Source of the DNA: Bacillus sp. FJAT-27225
Lineage (GTDB): Bacteria > Bacillota > Bacilli > Bacillales > Cytobacillaceae
Direction: 5' to 3'
Assembly (NCBI RefSeq): GCF_001685025.1
Contig: NZ_MAYU01000012.1
Coordinates: 372,001-436,000, forward strand
Length of the DNA: 64,000 nucleotides
Shown: positions 62,015 to 64,000 of the stretch, in pieces
How the letters are laid out: every line of letters starts with the position of its first letter
Position numbering within the stretch: position 1 is the stretch's first letter
The notes under the pieces: model-generated
What the model saw: only the letters and a program-made list of their open reading frames with translations
Told to the model about the DNA's origin: nothing
The model's database searches: none
Made by a program: the position numbers and the translations under genes

Positions 62015-62857
62015 ATGTCAAAAAAAAACATCGTCCTTCTTTTGGCTCCGTCTGTCTTGATCCTAATGGGTTTTTTCGTTTTTCCTTTAATTGTTGTCCT
62101 TAATAATTCTATTTTGGATGAGAACGGAAGTATTACATTCCAACATTATCTTTTATATTTTAAAGATCAACATTATTTGTCCATTACGCTCCGATCTTTA
62201 AAAATCTCTTTAATTACAACTTTCATCACTCTGGTAATTGGTTATTTTATCGCATACTTTACAACCAAATATATTAAGCAAAAGATTTTGAAAAGAATTG
62301 CTTATATCCTGATTATTTCCCCTTTATTCACAAGTGCAGTTGTCAGGTCATTTGGCTGGATGGTGATTTTGGGGAATAACGGATTTATCAACAAATCCTT
62401 AATGGGCCTTGGTATCATCTCTGAGCCCATAAAACTCTTGTATAACGAAACGGGAGTCATAATAGGCCTGGTGTATATCCTAGTTCCTTTTATGATTTTA
62501 TCTATAACAACAGTATTAGAAAATATAGATACTAAGCTTGAAGAGGCTGCATCAGATTTAGGACTAACCCCTTTACAAACTTTTATAAAGGTAACTCTTC
62601 CACTGACAGTTCCAGGAATCTTAGCCGGTAGTGTTATGGTTTTCTCCTTAGCTATGAGTGCCTACGTAACACCTGCCATGCTTTCGGGAGGAAGAGTTCA
62701 ATTAATTGCTACTGTTATCTATGAACAGATGATGCAAGTATTTAATTATCAGTTTGGCTCAGCTGTTGCTTTTGCAGTCTTAATCTTTAGTTTCCTGATT
62801 ATTGGACTGAATCATTACATATTAAGATCTGACTGGATTGAGGAGGGAAGACGTTGA
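62015..62857 (+). CDS. ABC transporter permease, PotB-like
   Basis: A 280-residue, six-helix permease. The EAA loop is KLEEAASDLGLTPLQTFIKVTLPLTVPG. It is clearly related to the PotB-like permease at 21501-22337 (shared VVRSFGWM/VVRSFAWI and TEFAIVVG/ETGVIIG regions). AGGGTGA precedes the ATG. Confidence 0.92.
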   Translation: MSKKNIVLLLAPSVLILMGFFVFPLIVVLNNSILDENGSITFQHYLLYFKDQHYLSITLRSLKISLITTFITLVIGYFIAYFTTKYIKQKILKRIAYILIISPLFTSAVVRSFGWMVILGNNGFINKSLMGLGIISEPIKLLYNETGVIIGLVYILVPFMILSITTVLENIDTKLEEAASDLGLTPLQTFIKVTLPLTVPGILAGSVMVFSLAMSAYVTPAMLSGGRVQLIATVIYEQMMQVFNYQFGSAVAFAVLIFSFLIIGLNHYILRSDWIEEGRR

Positions 62858-63642
62858 TTTCTAAAATATTCATGTGGATTTTAGGTTGCTTCCTTTTTTT
62901 ATTCCTAGCCTTCCCTCTATTGGTTTTAATTAATGTTTCATTCACAGAACTGAATTATTTAAGCTTCCCTGGCCGAGGGTTTACATTAAAGTGGTACCAG
63001 AAGCTTTTTGAAGATATTTCTTATGTAGATTCCTTCCTATATAGCTTCAAATTATCCGGAACAGCAACACTCTGCGCATTATTGATCGGTATTCCAGCTT
63101 CTTATGGTTTAGCGCGGAATACATTTAAAGGAAAAGGGATTGTAATGAATCTTATTTCATCCCCCCTCTTGCTTCCTCAAATTTTCTTAGGATTGGCTCT
63201 GCTACAGTTTTTTTACTACTTTACGAACAGCCCACAGAATTTTGTATCTTTAGTGTTTGCACATATAATTATTATTTTGCCATATGTTGTTCGGACATGC
63301 GTGAACAGCTTTATTGGAATAAGCCCATATATAGAAGAAGCGAGCAGGGATCTGGGTGCAGGAGCATGGAAAACTTTTTTCTCCATAACTTTGCCACTAA
63401 TGAAATCAAGTATTATTGCAGGAACTTTATTTTCATTCGCTGTCTCTTGGATAAATGTAGAAGTGACCATTTTCTTAACCTCAGCCGATCAAATGGCACT
63501 TCCTGTTAAAATGTTCAATTATGTTCAGTATAATATCGATCCAATGATTGCTGCTGTTTCCGCCGTAACAATTTATTTCGCTTTTATCCTAATTCTCATT
63601 ATTGATATGTTAGTGGGAATTGAGAATATTGCCTCAAAATAA
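62854..63642 (+). CDS. ABC transporter permease, PotC-like
   Basis: A 262-residue, six-helix permease with EAA loop YIEEASRDLGAGAWKTFFSITLPLMKSSI. It starts at a TTG overlapping the previous stop (TTGA), so it is coupled. It is homologous to the PotC-like protein at 20729-21508 (both have FTLKWYQK/FTLDWYSK and NYVQYNIDP/NYIEYNYDP). Confidence 0.9.
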   Translation: MISKIFMWILGCFLFLFLAFPLLVLINVSFTELNYLSFPGRGFTLKWYQKLFEDISYVDSFLYSFKLSGTATLCALLIGIPASYGLARNTFKGKGIVMNLISSPLLLPQIFLGLALLQFFYYFTNSPQNFVSLVFAHIIIILPYVVRTCVNSFIGISPYIEEASRDLGAGAWKTFFSITLPLMKSSIIAGTLFSFAVSWINVEVTIFLTSADQMALPVKMFNYVQYNIDPMIAAVSAVTIYFAFILILIIDMLVGIENIASK

Positions 63643-63667
63643 AACATAACACTGGGGGAGCTTCTTT

Positions 63668-64000
63668 ATGAAAAAATTAAGAGTATATACAATATTATTC
63701 GTATGTTTGTTAATGGTTATCACTGGATGTGGAAAGCCTGTTCAACCCAAAGGTGATGCAACAAAGGCTAATACAGATGTAAAAAATCAGGAAATATCCA
63801 TTGCGATTTTTGGTGGTGATTGGGGAGAAACTATTAAAAACCACATAATTAAACCTTTTGAACAAGAAACCGGCATTAAAGTGAATATCATCGAAGGAAA
63901 TTCAACAACAACTTATTCCCGATTATTACAGGAAAAGGGCTCTCCTACTATTGATTTAGCTTTATTGGATTCAGGAATTTCCGAATTATCATATCAGAAT
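63668..64000 (+). CDS. ABC transporter binding lipoprotein, PotD-like (cut by window edge)
   Basis: The first 111 codons of a binding protein. The signal peptide ends in lipobox VITGC (Cys near 21), then SIAIFGGDWGETIKNHIIKPFEQETG, which matches the iron/polyamine class. GGGGGAG precedes the ATG. The ATPase of this system, if present, lies beyond the window. Confidence 0.85.
   Translation, partial: MKKLRVYTILFVCLLMVITGCGKPVQPKGDATKANTDVKNQEISIAIFGGDWGETIKNHIIKPFEQETGIKVNIIEGNSTTTYSRLLQEKGSPTIDLALLDSGISELSYQN

Overview
The window looks like a chromosomal segment of a low-GC Gram-positive bacterium of the Bacillaceae type. The grounds are strong AGGAGG-type ribosome binding sites, GTG and TTG starts, SipW/TasA-type matrix genes, YkvA-, YesL- and DUF2188-type proteins, a B. 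subtilis xpt-like guanine riboswitch, CcpA-type cre sites and LacI/GntR/RpiR regulators. No rRNA, tRNA, CRISPR array, prophage or intact insertion sequence is visible. The genus cannot be fixed from the sequence alone.

Layout. 1-5400: a lipoprotein fragment, two small proteins, and an AT-rich divergent pair: a 1164-residue STAND-like ATPase with TPRs and a C-terminal cysteine-cluster domain, facing a GNAT acetyltransferase that ends in a cysteine motif. 5700-9830: a lipoprotein, a tapA-sipW-tasA-like matrix operon and a membrane protein. 10350-13550: amino-sugar catabolism (a frameshifted RpiR regulator, NanE, a PTS EIICB) with a cre site. 14100-15300: a SatP-type acetate transporter and a DUF2188 protein. 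15400-22840: a PotABCD-like ABC transporter preceded by a guanine riboswitch and terminator, followed by two amidohydrolases (adenine deaminase-like and MTA/SAH deaminase-like). 23340-29660: a broken membrane-protein paralogue, a YesL protein, and a sugar-type ABC transporter operon with a URO-D-family protein and a GntR regulator. It faces a PLP trans-sulfuration enzyme across one palindromic double promoter.

33240-38790 holds a compact six-gene operon: a Ycf46-like AAA+ ATPase, a DUF2997 protein, a Ycf35/DUF1257-like protein, a PH-like/GYF/helix-hairpin-helix protein, a membrane helix-hairpin-helix protein and a radical SAM enzyme. The ATPase and both helix-hairpin-helix proteins end in the same kind of C-terminal tail, R-[IMA]-[VL]-D-F. 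This is the best candidate in the window for an undescribed system.

39420-58090 is mainly a mannoside utilisation locus: an ABC importer, GH13, DUF1861 and GH130 enzymes; then a second unit with a GH2 beta-mannosidase, a dehydrogenase, an MFS transporter, a ROK kinase and ManA. A LacI repressor is divergent, and a P-loop kinase and a phosphohexomutase follow it. The LacI/SBP intergenic region shows two operators 104 bp apart around a consensus cre site. 58500-64000: a DUF3895 protein, the intact paralogue of the broken membrane gene, a 42-residue gene, and the start of a second PotBCD-like operon led by a GntR regulator whose putative operator lies inside its own promoter.

Non-coding stretches carry at least ten copies, many decayed, of a palindrome with core GGGACGGTTC/GAACCGTCCC. 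There are also two 21-bp-period tandem arrays and a cluster of about 21-bp dyads.
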